In this document: positions 9,248-17,338 of the stretch, one piece after another | Layout: each line of letters opens with the position of its first letter | Numbering within the stretch: position 1 is the first letter of the stretch | From: an uncultured Bacteroidia bacterium | Lineage (GTDB): Bacteria; Bacteroidota; Bacteroidia; Bacteroidales; UBA932 | Assembly (NCBI GenBank): GCA_902774045.1 | Contig: CACYGW010000009.1 | Location: 1 to 56,401 of the forward strand | Direction: 5' to 3' | Length of the DNA: 56,401 bases | Program-made: the position numbers and the translations under genes | Notes under the pieces: model-generated | What the model saw: the letters and a program-made list of their open reading frames with translations, nothing else | Told to the model about the DNA's origin: nothing | Databases searched by the model: none

Positions 9248-10135
9248 TTAAAAGAATATTGCATATAACTGTTCCATAACCTCCTGCACGGATGCGTCCT
9301 TTAGCATTACTGTCTTGTCAGAGTCCAGCAGGTACAGGGAGGGAATGGCTCTTATGTTGTAAAGGTCGTTAAGGACCGTGTCTTCGTCAGGGTAGGCGTT
9401 AACTACGTAAATGTCTCCGGCGGAAATTTTGGCGGCTATCTCCCGGTCTTCTTCAAATGCCTCTTTGTACTGGGTGCAGGCCGTGCAGCCGGGGTTGCCA
9501 AAGAAAATGAGCGTTACGGGAGCCTTTATGCCGTGAAGGGTGCGGCGAGTTCCGCCGGCGTCCGTGAAGGCAAAGTCTGCGGCCTTCTCCCCTATCCTGT
9601 TAAGCGAGCATTTTTCCAGGGCCAGAAGATAGGACGGCCTTGAAGACTCTTCCGGAAGGGCGCCGCCCAGAATTTTTTCCAGCAGGTGAAGATAGGCTTC
9701 CTCGTTACGCGTAGGGGAGGATGGGTCGTATAAGAATTTGTCTGCCAGGGCCAGGAGGCAGGGATAGGCCGCGCTGTCTGCAGCGGCCTTACGGCCAAAG
9801 GTCCTGACGGCTTTTTGCATTGAGCCGTAAGACGCGTCTTTTATGAAGGAGGCCCACATTGCAAATTTAGACTCCAGCTCCTCTGCCCCCACACCCCTTA
9901 CTGCCAGGGAATCTGCGGCAGCCGGGCCAAAAGTCCCGGAAAGAAAAATATCCCAGAAGTGTTCTGCCATATAGTCTATTCTGGCCGGGGGCTCCGTTAT
10001 TACGGCCGGAGCTTCCACCATTGGGAACCCGGCGTCTGCGGCCTTGGGAGCGCTGTTTTGCCCGCAGGAATAAAGGGCGGCAAGACAGAGCGCCGCCGCT
10101 GCGATAACTAAAAAACACCTCTTTCCCTTTATCAT
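9248..10135 (-). CDS. Thioredoxin-like lipoprotein, DUF5106-type
   Basis: A 295-residue predicted lipoprotein. A basic N-terminus and hydrophobic core end at LYSC, a plausible lipobox, so it should be anchored in the periplasm or outer membrane. The middle (about 50-170) is an all-helical region like the DUF5106 domain that precedes thioredoxin folds in Bacteroidota. The C-terminal part has a thioredoxin fold with GCTAC (active-site CxxC) after the strand VTLIFFGNP, and the cis-Pro motif AIPSLYLLD. It is probably a periplasmic thiol oxidoreductase; partner and direction are unknown. It is first in a three-gene unit with galM and thyA, with a -7 element at 10159-10166. Confidence 0.8.
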   Translation of the reverse strand: MIKGKRCFLVIAAAALCLAALYSCGQNSAPKAADAGFPMVEAPAVITEPPARIDYMAEHFWDIFLSGTFGPAAADSLAVRGVGAEELESKFAMWASFIKDASYGSMQKAVRTFGRKAAADSAAYPCLLALADKFLYDPSSPTRNEEAYLHLLEKILGGALPEESSRPSYLLALEKCSLNRIGEKAADFAFTDAGGTRRTLHGIKAPVTLIFFGNPGCTACTQYKEAFEEDREIAAKISAGDIYVVNAYPDEDTVLNDLYNIRAIPSLYLLDSDKTVMLKDASVQEVMEQLYAIFF

Positions 10136-10158
10136 AAGACCACTGGCTTTTCTAAATA

Positions 10159-10166
10159 CAAATATA
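10159..10166 (-). promoter_or_regulatory. Bacteroidota -7 element for the DUF5106-galM-thyA unit
   Basis: CAAATATA on the plus strand reads TATATTTG on the minus strand. It is 23 nt upstream of the start codon at 10135 and back to back with the plus-strand element at 10188-10195. Confidence 0.6.
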
Positions 10167-10187
10167 TTAAAATTAAGTTAGTATTTG

Positions 10188-10195
10188 TATTTTTG
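10188..10195 (+). promoter_or_regulatory. Bacteroidota -7 element for the 10216 gene
   Basis: TATTTTTG matches TAnnTTTG and ends 20 nt before the ATG at 10216. No clear -33 element was found. Confidence 0.6.
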
Positions 10196-10215
10196 TGTTC
10201 AAATGACTTTACCGG

Positions 10216-13200
10216 ATGAAACGCATTTTATTATCCATATTCCTGGCCGCTGCAGCCCTCTCTCCTTTAAGGGCCCAGTTCTATCTGACCGGCGACGACC
10301 CTGGACAGCTTAAGTGGAAATACATTCAAACACCCAACTATAAAATCATCTATCCCCGCGGCACAGATTCTCTGGCAAGGCGTTACGCTATTGAGCTGGA
10401 GACCGCCCGCCCCCTTGTGGGCCTTAGCGCTGGCTTTCTTCCGGGCCAGACCTACTGGGGCAAGACCCAGGTTGTACTTCATCCGTTCACGGGTGCGGCC
10501 AACGGCTCCGTTTCCTGGGCCCCTATGAGAATGGATCTGTACACGCTTCCGGAGGCATACAATCCGGAGCCTATGCCTTGGCTCAAGGAACTGGCCGTTC
10601 ACGAGAACCGTCACGTGGCCCAGTTGCAGTTTGGCAACGACGGCCTGCTAAAGATTCCCTCCATCCTTTTTGGCGAAGCCGCTACCGGCCTTTTTGCCGG
10701 CCTCTTCCCAAGCACCTGGATGCTGGAAGGCGATGCAGTTGTGGCAGAGACGGCTCTTTCCCGTTTTGGCCGCGGCAGAAACGCAGACTTTCTTTCCTAC
10801 TATATGATGGCCTTCGACAAGGGGGATATGCGCTCCTGGGAGCAGTGGAGGTGGGGTTCTTACAGAAGATATGCGCCCAATCACTACGCCCTTGGCTATC
10901 TTACCATTGCCGGGGCAAGATATCTTTACAACGACGCTCTTTTTACGCAGGATTATCTTAAGCTGGCAGCCCATCATCCCTTCAAGGCCTCCAAGGTAAG
11001 GAAGTGGTTCAAGGAGCGCAGCGGCAAGGGATTCGACGCTTCATTTGCCGATGTTATGTTGGCCTTCAAGGGCGTGTGGGACAGGGAGCGGGAAGCCCGC
11101 GGGCCCTTCGATGTCCAGAACCTTATAGTGGAAGACCCTTCCTGGTACACTACCTATTCCGGGCTGGCCCCGGACGGGAACGGCGGGGTTTACGCCGTTA
11201 AAAGTTCATTTACACAGGCGGCGGTACTCGTAAGTATCGCCCCCAACGGTCAGGAAAAGACAATCAGGCCCTTCGCTTCCAAGACCAGCGCCCTGGCTAC
11301 GGAGGCCGATGGTTCCGTGCTTTGGACAGAGGCTGTCCCCAACAGGCGGTGGAGCCTGGCTGCCACCTCCCGCCTTCAAAGGCTGAAGGATGGGAAAATC
11401 TCTGATCTTTCAGGGGACAAAAGGTATTTTAACCCGGCGGTTGGGCCTGGGGAGGTTATTGCAGTTACGGAGTATCCCACGGAGGGCGGCAGCGCCATTG
11501 TCACCCTTGGCAAAGACGGCGGCGTCCTTGGCAGGATTTGCTCCCCGGACGGAATCCAGTTTGTAGAGGCAACCTGGTTGGACGGGCGGCTGGCGGTAAG
11601 TTATACAGGCCCAGGAGGCTTCGGCCTATCCTATTTACAGGCCGATGGTTCCGTGTCCGACTCCCTTCTGCCGCAGCAACCGGTAAGCATCAACCACCTT
11701 AAAAACATCGATGGCAAATTATATTTTATAAGCGATAGGGACGGGGTGTCCCAGGTTTATGGTTTTGGGGCCGATGGTGCCTTGACCCGGGTTACGAATG
11801 CCCGCTACGGGGTTACGGATTATGCCGTAAGCGGTGGTACGCTGTTCTATGCAGCCCGCTATCCCAACGGAAATCTTGTCTGCTCTGCGGCTCTGGAAAA
11901 CCTGCCCGGAAGGCCCTCGGACGCTAATTCCTATCATAGTTATGCAATTGCCGATACCCTTTCTTCCCAGGAAAGAAGGCTAGCCCTTGCAAAGGGATTG
12001 GCCGCCCCGGACGATGCCGCCTGGGATGGAGAGATTTCGGAGCCCCGGGGTTACAGCAAACTTCTTAACGCAATAAGGATTCATTCCTGGGTGCCGCTAA
12101 GCATAGATTACGAGGCTGTATCCGATCTTTCCAGCGATGAAACCCTGGATAACCTGCGGCTTGGAGCCTCAGTTTTGTTCCAGAATACGCTGGGAACCCT
12201 GTCCGGACTGGCTTCCTATGCCTACGATTCCAACAAAAAGGGGTTCGCCGGCAAGAAACGCCATCACTCCTTCCATCTGGATTTTACCTATACCGGGCTT
12301 TATCCAGTCATTGAACTTTCTGCAGATTTGGGAGACAGGGATTCTTATCAGTACAAAAGGGTGATTGTGCGGCACAGAGGTTCCCAGATGGAGCGCCTTC
12401 TGGCCAATTACATAGACCAGCCCCATATAAGCGTGGAGCTAAAGTCTTATATTCCTTTTAATTTCTCGCGCAACGGGTGGAACCGCGGGATTATTCCCCA
12501 AGTTAAGTTTACTGCCAGCAACGACCGTTACCTTAAAGGAGCTTCCATAATTGACGGGGGCAACGGCAAAAGTACCGATGTCCTGTCTGTTTCTTACCAG
12601 GAAGGCCGCAATGTGCTTATGCAGGCGCTTAACGCCTCTGTTCGCGGTTATATTATGAGACCGGTGGCACATTCGCAGGTTTATCCCTCTGCCGGAATTG
12701 GCGCGGAGGTGGGCTATCATACCAGGCTTTCCTTATCTGACCTATACTCCCCTTCTGCCTATGGCTACGTTTACGGGTATCTGCCCGGCCTAAGAAAGGA
12801 GCAGGGGCTTAAGCTCACGGCCCTGGCTCAGGTTCAGTTCAGCGCCCTGCACGCAGAAAACGGCGTCAAGACCCGCCCGCGCGGCCTTAACTCTGACGAC
12901 ATCAATTCCTTCTTGTCCCTGTACACCAAGCGCCAGCTGCGTCTTACGGCAGACTATGCCATTTCTTTCTGGCTTGGTGATATAAAGGCTTTCAGCCCCT
13001 TGGCTTACATAAAGAATTTTGTATTTACCCCGCACGCAGACTATACCGCCTTCCGCTACGGGAACGGGCTGTCCGGGAACGGAGCCCTTTACAGCGTGGG
13101 AGCAGACCTTACAGCCTGCCTTGCCAATCTGCTGTGGTTCCCCTACGACTGCCAGGTTGGACTGTCCTTCAACTACAACGGAGGCAAGTCCTGGGATCTT

Positions 13201-13266
13201 ATAAAAACAGGAGGTCTTTCGCCAGAAAGGACCTCCGTGTCTCTTGTGTTTAAAACCAGTCTGTAA
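10216..13266 (+). CDS. Predicted zinc metallopeptidase/propeller/outer-membrane barrel protein
   Basis: I do not recognise a named family for this 1016-residue protein. Residues 1-20 form a signal peptide ending in RAQ. The N-terminal third resembles peptidase MA-like gluzincins: HENRH at 129-133 fits HExxH, and LEGDAVVAE at 170-178 supplies a possible third zinc ligand (Glu171). From about 300 to 600 there are repeats of roughly 45 residues with Tyr/Phe-rich strands such as KLYFISDRDG, typical of WD40 or TolB-like propellers. From about 640 to the end, alternating amphipathic strands (SVSLVFKTSL at the C-terminus) suggest an outer-membrane beta-barrel. It is probably a cell-surface or periplasmic-facing peptidase anchored by its own barrel; the substrate is unknown. 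It is monocistronic, converging on the CpXC gene. Confidence 0.65.
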   Translation: MKRILLSIFLAAAALSPLRAQFYLTGDDPGQLKWKYIQTPNYKIIYPRGTDSLARRYAIELETARPLVGLSAGFLPGQTYWGKTQVVLHPFTGAANGSVSWAPMRMDLYTLPEAYNPEPMPWLKELAVHENRHVAQLQFGNDGLLKIPSILFGEAATGLFAGLFPSTWMLEGDAVVAETALSRFGRGRNADFLSYYMMAFDKGDMRSWEQWRWGSYRRYAPNHYALGYLTIAGARYLYNDALFTQDYLKLAAHHPFKASKVRKWFKERSGKGFDASFADVMLAFKGVWDREREARGPFDVQNLIVEDPSWYTTYSGLAPDGNGGVYAVKSSFTQAAVLVSIAPNGQEKTIRPFASKTSALATEADGSVLWTEAVPNRRWSLAATSRLQRLKDGKISDLSGDKRYFNPAVGPGEVIAVTEYPTEGGSAIVTLGKDGGVLGRICSPDGIQFVEATWLDGRLAVSYTGPGGFGLSYLQADGSVSDSLLPQQPVSINHLKNIDGKLYFISDRDGVSQVYGFGADGALTRVTNARYGVTDYAVSGGTLFYAARYPNGNLVCSAALENLPGRPSDANSYHSYAIADTLSSQERRLALAKGLAAPDDAAWDGEISEPRGYSKLLNAIRIHSWVPLSIDYEAVSDLSSDETLDNLRLGASVLFQNTLGTLSGLASYAYDSNKKGFAGKKRHHSFHLDFTYTGLYPVIELSADLGDRDSYQYKRVIVRHRGSQMERLLANYIDQPHISVELKSYIPFNFSRNGWNRGIIPQVKFTASNDRYLKGASIIDGGNGKSTDVLSVSYQEGRNVLMQALNASVRGYIMRPVAHSQVYPSAGIGAEVGYHTRLSLSDLYSPSAYGYVYGYLPGLRKEQGLKLTALAQVQFSALHAENGVKTRPRGLNSDDINSFLSLYTKRQLRLTADYAISFWLGDIKAFSPLAYIKNFVFTPHADYTAFRYGNGLSGNGALYSVGADLTACLANLLWFPYDCQVGLSFNYNGGKSWDLIKTGGLSPERTSVSLVFKTSL

Positions 13267-13277
13267 CTACTTGCGGA

Positions 13278-13895
13278 CTAGCCGAAGACCTGCTCTGTCC
13301 AGTCAGAGTCTATCTTGGGGAAGAGACCCCCGGGTACTACCGAGGGGTTGCGGGCGAGTATGGCCCGGCTGTCCTCGTAAACGTTAAAGCCAACTTTTAC
13401 GCTGTGCATCTGCCCGTTACGCGGGAAGATGAACTCCATCTCATTGTCTGCCCCGGCAAAACCGCGGAACCTCAGGCCTTTGGCGTTAAGTTCCTGCCCG
13501 GAGACAAACTTGCACATCTCTACGGCAGCATCGTCCAAACCGGCCTCAAAAATTCTTACCTTTTCTATGAGTGAGCCGGCGTCCTCTACCTTGCGCAGGG
13601 TGTAGCCTTTTAGGTCATCGGCCTTCATAGTGTCTGTGAAATCCTGGCCTTGTGCGGGGCCCTGGGGGTTGAGCCAGATGATGATTCTGGCATCCGGGTC
13701 GTGATAAAGAAGGGGGGCCAGCACCATATTCACCGCCCCGCAATGGGGGCAGACGCGGGTGAAGAGGGAGCCGTTTTTAATGTCTTCCTTGTACGATGGC
13801 TCCCGCCCCACGTTTATAAGGACGGGAAAGAGTTCTACTTCAAACGGTTTGCCGCATTCGCGACAAACCGCTTTCTGAGTTCTTGTTTCTGCCAT
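13278..13895 (-). CDS. CpXC domain protein
   Basis: This 205-residue cytoplasmic protein starts with two zinc-ribbon-like cysteine pairs, CREC (Cys11/Cys14) and CPHC (Cys49/Cys52). They flank a region of beta strands that matches the CpXC domain. The rest (about 60-205) is mixed alpha/beta with no catalytic motif I can name. The role of the family is unknown. It lies 1 nt after galK and is presumably cotranscribed, but that gives no firm clue to function because the family is found in many contexts. Confidence 0.7.
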   Translation of the reverse strand: MAETRTQKAVCRECGKPFEVELFPVLINVGREPSYKEDIKNGSLFTRVCPHCGAVNMVLAPLLYHDPDARIIIWLNPQGPAQGQDFTDTMKADDLKGYTLRKVEDAGSLIEKVRIFEAGLDDAAVEMCKFVSGQELNAKGLRFRGFAGADNEMEFIFPRNGQMHSVKVGFNVYEDSRAILARNPSVVPGGLFPKIDSDWTEQVFG

Positions 13896-13896
13896 T

Positions 13897-15042
13897 TTAT
13901 TCTACGCAGCGGGCTCCGTCACTGATAACCACGTCGTAAACCTTGGGTTCGTGGCCGAACTTGGCCTTGAACTGTTCTTTTGCCGTGGCTATGAACTGGT
14001 CGTAAAGCTCATTCTTTACAAGGTTTATGGTACAGCCGCCAAAGCCGCCGCCCATAACTCTGGAGCCGGTAACGTCCATTTTGCGGGCCAACTTGTTAAG
14101 GAAATCAAGCTCCTCGCAGCTAACCTCGTACAGACGGCTGAGACCAAAATGGGTCTGGTACATCATCTCGCCCACGGTCTCGTAATCTCCGCGCTCAAGG
14201 GCGTCGCAGACATCAAGCACGCGCTGAACCTCTCCAATCACATATTCTGCCCTCATGAAGTCCTCTTCAGGAATTTCTGTGCGAACTTCCTCAAGCCACT
14301 GTCTCTTTGCGTCGCTGAGGGTTTCTACCTCCGGGTGATACTTACGGATTGCTGCAGCTGCGTTCTCGCAGGACTCGCGGCGTTTATTGTAAGCCGATGA
14401 TGCCAGTTCGTGTTTTACGCAGGAGTCCAGAAGAACCACCTTGTAGCCCTGAGGATTGAAGGGATAGTATTTGTACTCCATTGTCTTGCAGTTGAGGCGG
14501 ATAAGGCTGCCTTTCTTTCCAAAAATAGAGGCAAACTGGTCCATAATTCCGCATTTTACTCCGCAGTAGTTGTGCTCTGTGCTCTGGCCAATCTTTGCAA
14601 GCTCAAACTTGTCTATTCCATTCTTGTTAAGCTCGTTAATTGCAAAAGCAAAGGTGCTCTCCAGGGCTGCCGATGAGCTTAGGCCGGCGCCAAGCGGGAC
14701 ATCACCTGCAAACACGGTGTCGAAACCTGCCACCCTGCCGCCACGCTTGATGGTCTCGCGGCAGACGCCAAAGATATATCTGGCCCAGGCCTGTGCAGGA
14801 ACATCTTCTTCCTTGAGGCCGAATTCTGCAAGTTCGTTGTAATCTAGAGAGTATGCCCTAACCTTGTCTGTGCCGTTTAGCTTAATCTGGGCCATTATGC
14901 CGCAGTCTATGGCTCCGGGGAATACGTAACCACCGTTGTAGTCTGTGTGCTCGCCTATGATGTTGATTCGTCCGGCGGATGCAAACAAATTACCCCCTTC
15001 TCCAAAAAGGGCTTTGAATTTTTCCTGAATTTTCTGTTTCAT
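13897..15042 (-). CDS. galK: Galactokinase
   Basis: A 381-residue GHMP-family kinase that phosphorylates alpha-D-galactose at C1 using ATP. The galactokinase signature GRINIIGEHTDYNGG (24-38) binds the sugar. PLGAGLSSSAA (116-126) is the ATP-binding GHMP motif 2, followed by the catalytic Asp168 in GIMDQF. VMGGGFGGC near residue 330 is GHMP motif 3. It sits downstream of a secreted phosphatase gene and upstream of the CpXC gene. Neither galT nor a sugar transporter is in the window, so the Leloir genes are scattered in this genome (galM is at 8190-9236). Confidence 0.97.
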   Translation of the reverse strand: MKQKIQEKFKALFGEGGNLFASAGRINIIGEHTDYNGGYVFPGAIDCGIMAQIKLNGTDKVRAYSLDYNELAEFGLKEEDVPAQAWARYIFGVCRETIKRGGRVAGFDTVFAGDVPLGAGLSSSAALESTFAFAINELNKNGIDKFELAKIGQSTEHNYCGVKCGIMDQFASIFGKKGSLIRLNCKTMEYKYYPFNPQGYKVVLLDSCVKHELASSAYNKRRESCENAAAAIRKYHPEVETLSDAKRQWLEEVRTEIPEEDFMRAEYVIGEVQRVLDVCDALERGDYETVGEMMYQTHFGLSRLYEVSCEELDFLNKLARKMDVTGSRVMGGGFGGCTINLVKNELYDQFIATAKEQFKAKFGHEPKVYDVVISDGARCVE

Positions 15043-15089
15043 ATCTTTGGATTTTTAGATTTCTTTTTTGCTTTGCGCAGTTCGTAAAT

Positions 15090-16055
15090 TTAGTACATTT
15101 TTAAGTAGTAAACAAGAAAAACCGGCAGATGGTCAGAGACGCCGCCCGCGTATCGCGGCCCCACGTAGGTCCTGAAGGGTTTTTCTCCGGAATGCACGTT
15201 ATCTCTTTCCATAAGGAACGGTGGCTTTTGAATCTGCATTTCCGGTGCCTGCGAGTGCCCGTCCGCCGGCGGCACAAAGAACATATCTATCATTTCCCAT
15301 CGGCCCTGGTATCGGATGGTACCCTTCCCATCCCGCGCCAGCGGGGCGGCAAGATTTATAAGGCCCGTGTTTCTCTGGAAGGCGGCGAACAGGGTGTCCC
15401 CGGGGGTGTCGTTAAAGTCTCCCATTGCAATGAATACCGCAGCCGAATCCCTGGGCTCCAGGGCCACGGCCTCCAAAGTCCTCATTGCCGCGCGCCTCAG
15501 AGGTGCGCTCTTCCCCGCACCCCTGTATTTGGAGGGATGATGATTAACGGCAAACGTAACCATCGACCCTCCCGGTAGGGTAAAATCCACAACTAGAATA
15601 TCCCTTGTGTCGATGGTGTCTCCATCCTCCGAGATGATTGGTACCGGGCGGGCGCGCGCGGGCCTAAGGGCGGCCTTCCTGTAAAGCAGGGCCACGTCTA
15701 TGCCCCGGTGGTCCCTGGAATCAAAGTGGATAATGCCGTATCCGGCCTTTTCAAGGGCCGTGTGTTTTAAAAGGTAGCCCAGGACAAAGCGGTCTTCTAC
15801 CTCTGCCAGGCCTATTACATCCGGAAGGCCGCCCTGGGCATCGGCACACCAGAATATGGTCTTGGCAATGTCCTGGCATTTCTTTCTGAACCGCCCGAAG
15901 GTCCAGCGCCGCTCCGCCCCTGAGGTAAAGGGGTTCAGTAAGTTCTCTACGTTCCAGAACATTACCCGCAGGGTGTCGCCGTGGCCCTCGGGCCCGGAAA
16001 AGGAGAGGAAGAGCGGCACCATCAGCCCGAAAATAAAAATTTTACATCGTCTCAT
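15090..16055 (-). CDS. Secreted endonuclease/exonuclease/phosphatase family protein
   Basis: A 321-residue protein with a signal peptide (about 1-21, ending near SGPEG) and one EEP-fold domain. The metal and phosphate motifs are in order: FWNVENL near the start, GLAEVED with the metal-binding Glu, FDSRDHRGIDVALLY, a substrate His in VNHHPSK, GDFNDTPGD with Asp and Asn, and the terminal SDHLP with the catalytic His. It could cleave nucleic acid, phosphoinositide-type or sugar-phosphate substrates in the periplasm; the sequence does not decide. The ATG at 16055 (MRRCK) is chosen over an extension to 16127 because it places a proper signal peptide at the N-terminus. It is 47 nt upstream of galK. 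Confidence 0.85.
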   Translation of the reverse strand: MRRCKIFIFGLMVPLFLSFSGPEGHGDTLRVMFWNVENLLNPFTSGAERRWTFGRFRKKCQDIAKTIFWCADAQGGLPDVIGLAEVEDRFVLGYLLKHTALEKAGYGIIHFDSRDHRGIDVALLYRKAALRPARARPVPIISEDGDTIDTRDILVVDFTLPGGSMVTFAVNHHPSKYRGAGKSAPLRRAAMRTLEAVALEPRDSAAVFIAMGDFNDTPGDTLFAAFQRNTGLINLAAPLARDGKGTIRYQGRWEMIDMFFVPPADGHSQAPEMQIQKPPFLMERDNVHSGEKPFRTYVGPRYAGGVSDHLPVFLVYYLKMY

Positions 16056-16111
16056 AGGGGTGCAATATGGATATTTTCTCTTACAAATAAGGTAAGAATC
16101 GTATATTTTTA

Positions 16112-16119
16112 TAATTTTG
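16112..16119 (+). promoter_or_regulatory. Bacteroidota -7 element for ychF
   Basis: TAATTTTG matches TAnnTTTG, 50 nt upstream of the ychF ATG at 16170. The leader between them is AT-rich and contains the short inverted pair GAGCAATTGCTC. Confidence 0.6.
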
Positions 16120-16169
16120 CAGAGCAATTGCTCAGAGAAGAGCCTAAAATTTATAAATCTTTAATTTCT

Positions 16170-17273
16170 ATGTCTTTGAAATGCGGAATAGTGGGGCTTC
16201 CCAATGTGGGCAAATCCACACTTTTCAACTGTATAAGCTCGGGTAAGGCCCAGAGCGCTAATTTTCCTTTCTGTACAATTGAGCCCAACCTTGGCTCTAC
16301 AAACGTGCCGGACAAGAGGCTTGAGGTGCTTTCAGATATCTGCAAGCCTCAAAGGACCATCCCGGCAACCGTAGATATAGTTGACATTGCCGGGCTTGTA
16401 AAGGGCGCCAGCAAGGGAGAGGGTCTTGGGAACCAGTTCCTGGCCAATATCCGTGAGACAGATGCCATTCTTCACGTGCTGCGCTGCTTCGACGACAATA
16501 ACATCGTACACGTGGATGGTTCCGTAGACCCGGTTCGCGACAAGGAGGTTGTGGATGTGGAGCTTCAGCTCAAGGACCTTGAGACCGTGGAGGCCCGCCT
16601 GGCCAAGGTGCAGAAGCAGGCAAAGATTGGGGCAGACAAGGAGGCCCGCAAGCTTATGGACCTTCTGGAGCGCTACAAGGAGGCTCTTATGCAGGGCAAG
16701 AATTGCCGCAGCGTAGAGCCGGCCAACGAGGAAGAGGCCGCCATGGCCAAGGATCTTTATCTTCTTACCAACAAGAGGGTGATGTATGTGTGCAATGTGG
16801 ATGAAGCTTCTGCGGCCAAGGGTAATGCTTACGTAGAGGCCGTGCGCCAGGCTACCAAAGACGAGAACGCAGAGATTTTGGTTATTGCCGCAAAGACAGA
16901 GTCTGATATTGCAGAGATTGAGGATTACGAGGAGCGCAAGCTCTTCCTGGACGATCTGGGCCTTGAGGAATCCGGCGTTACGCGCCTTATTCAGGGTGCC
17001 TACAGGCTTCTGGGTCTTCAGACCTTCTTTACCGCCGGGGCCGATGAGTGCCGCGCGTGGACTATCCGCAAGGGAGACAAGGCACCCAAAGCTGCCGGAA
17101 CCATACACACAGATTTCGAGCGTGGCTTTATCCGTGCAGAGGTTATCAAGTATCAGGACTTTGTAGAACTTAAGTCAGAGTCTGCCTGCCGCGCCGCCGG
17201 TAAACTATCCACCGAGGGCAAGGACTACGTTGTCCAGGACGGCGACATAATGCACTTCCTCTTTAACGTATAA
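16170..17273 (+). CDS. ychF: Redox-regulated ATPase YchF (Obg family)
   Basis: A 367-residue member of the Obg-like P-loop family, close to the 363 residues of E. coli YchF. It binds ATP rather than GTP and associates with ribosomes. G1 is GLPNVGKST (9-17), followed by a switch region with [17 protein letters not shown]. The G4 position reads CNVDE instead of NKxD, as expected for the ATP-preferring YchF subgroup. The C-terminal part is the TGS domain, including the conserved [10 protein letters not shown] segment. The start at 16170 (MSLKCGIVG) matches the family; the frame is open upstream to 15981, but that part overlaps the divergent phosphatase gene. The gene stands alone and ends at a strong hairpin (17291-17319). 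Confidence 0.97.
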   Translation: MSLKCGIVGLPNVGKSTLFNCISSGKAQSANFPFCTIEPNLGSTNVPDKRLEVLSDICKPQRTIPATVDIVDIAGLVKGASKGEGLGNQFLANIRETDAILHVLRCFDDNNIVHVDGSVDPVRDKEVVDVELQLKDLETVEARLAKVQKQAKIGADKEARKLMDLLERYKEALMQGKNCRSVEPANEEEAAMAKDLYLLTNKRVMYVCNVDEASAAKGNAYVEAVRQATKDENAEILVIAAKTESDIAEIEDYEERKLFLDDLGLEESGVTRLIQGAYRLLGLQTFFTAGADECRAWTIRKGDKAPKAAGTIHTDFERGFIRAEVIKYQDFVELKSESACRAAGKLSTEGKDYVVQDGDIMHFLFNV

Positions 17274-17290
17274 GGCTGCTCCTTAGAAAT

Positions 17291-17319
17291 AAAAAAGCGA
17301 CCGTAAGGCCGCTTTTTTT
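17291..17319. terminator. Bidirectional terminator between ychF and ppiD
   Basis: AAAAAAGCG pairs perfectly with CGCTTTTTT, extended by CC/GG pairs near the loop. It has A- and T-runs on both sides, so it can terminate ychF on the plus strand and ppiD on the minus strand. It lies in the 65-nt gap between the two convergent genes. Confidence 0.85.
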
Positions 17320-17338
17320 GTGGTATCTTAGAAGAATT

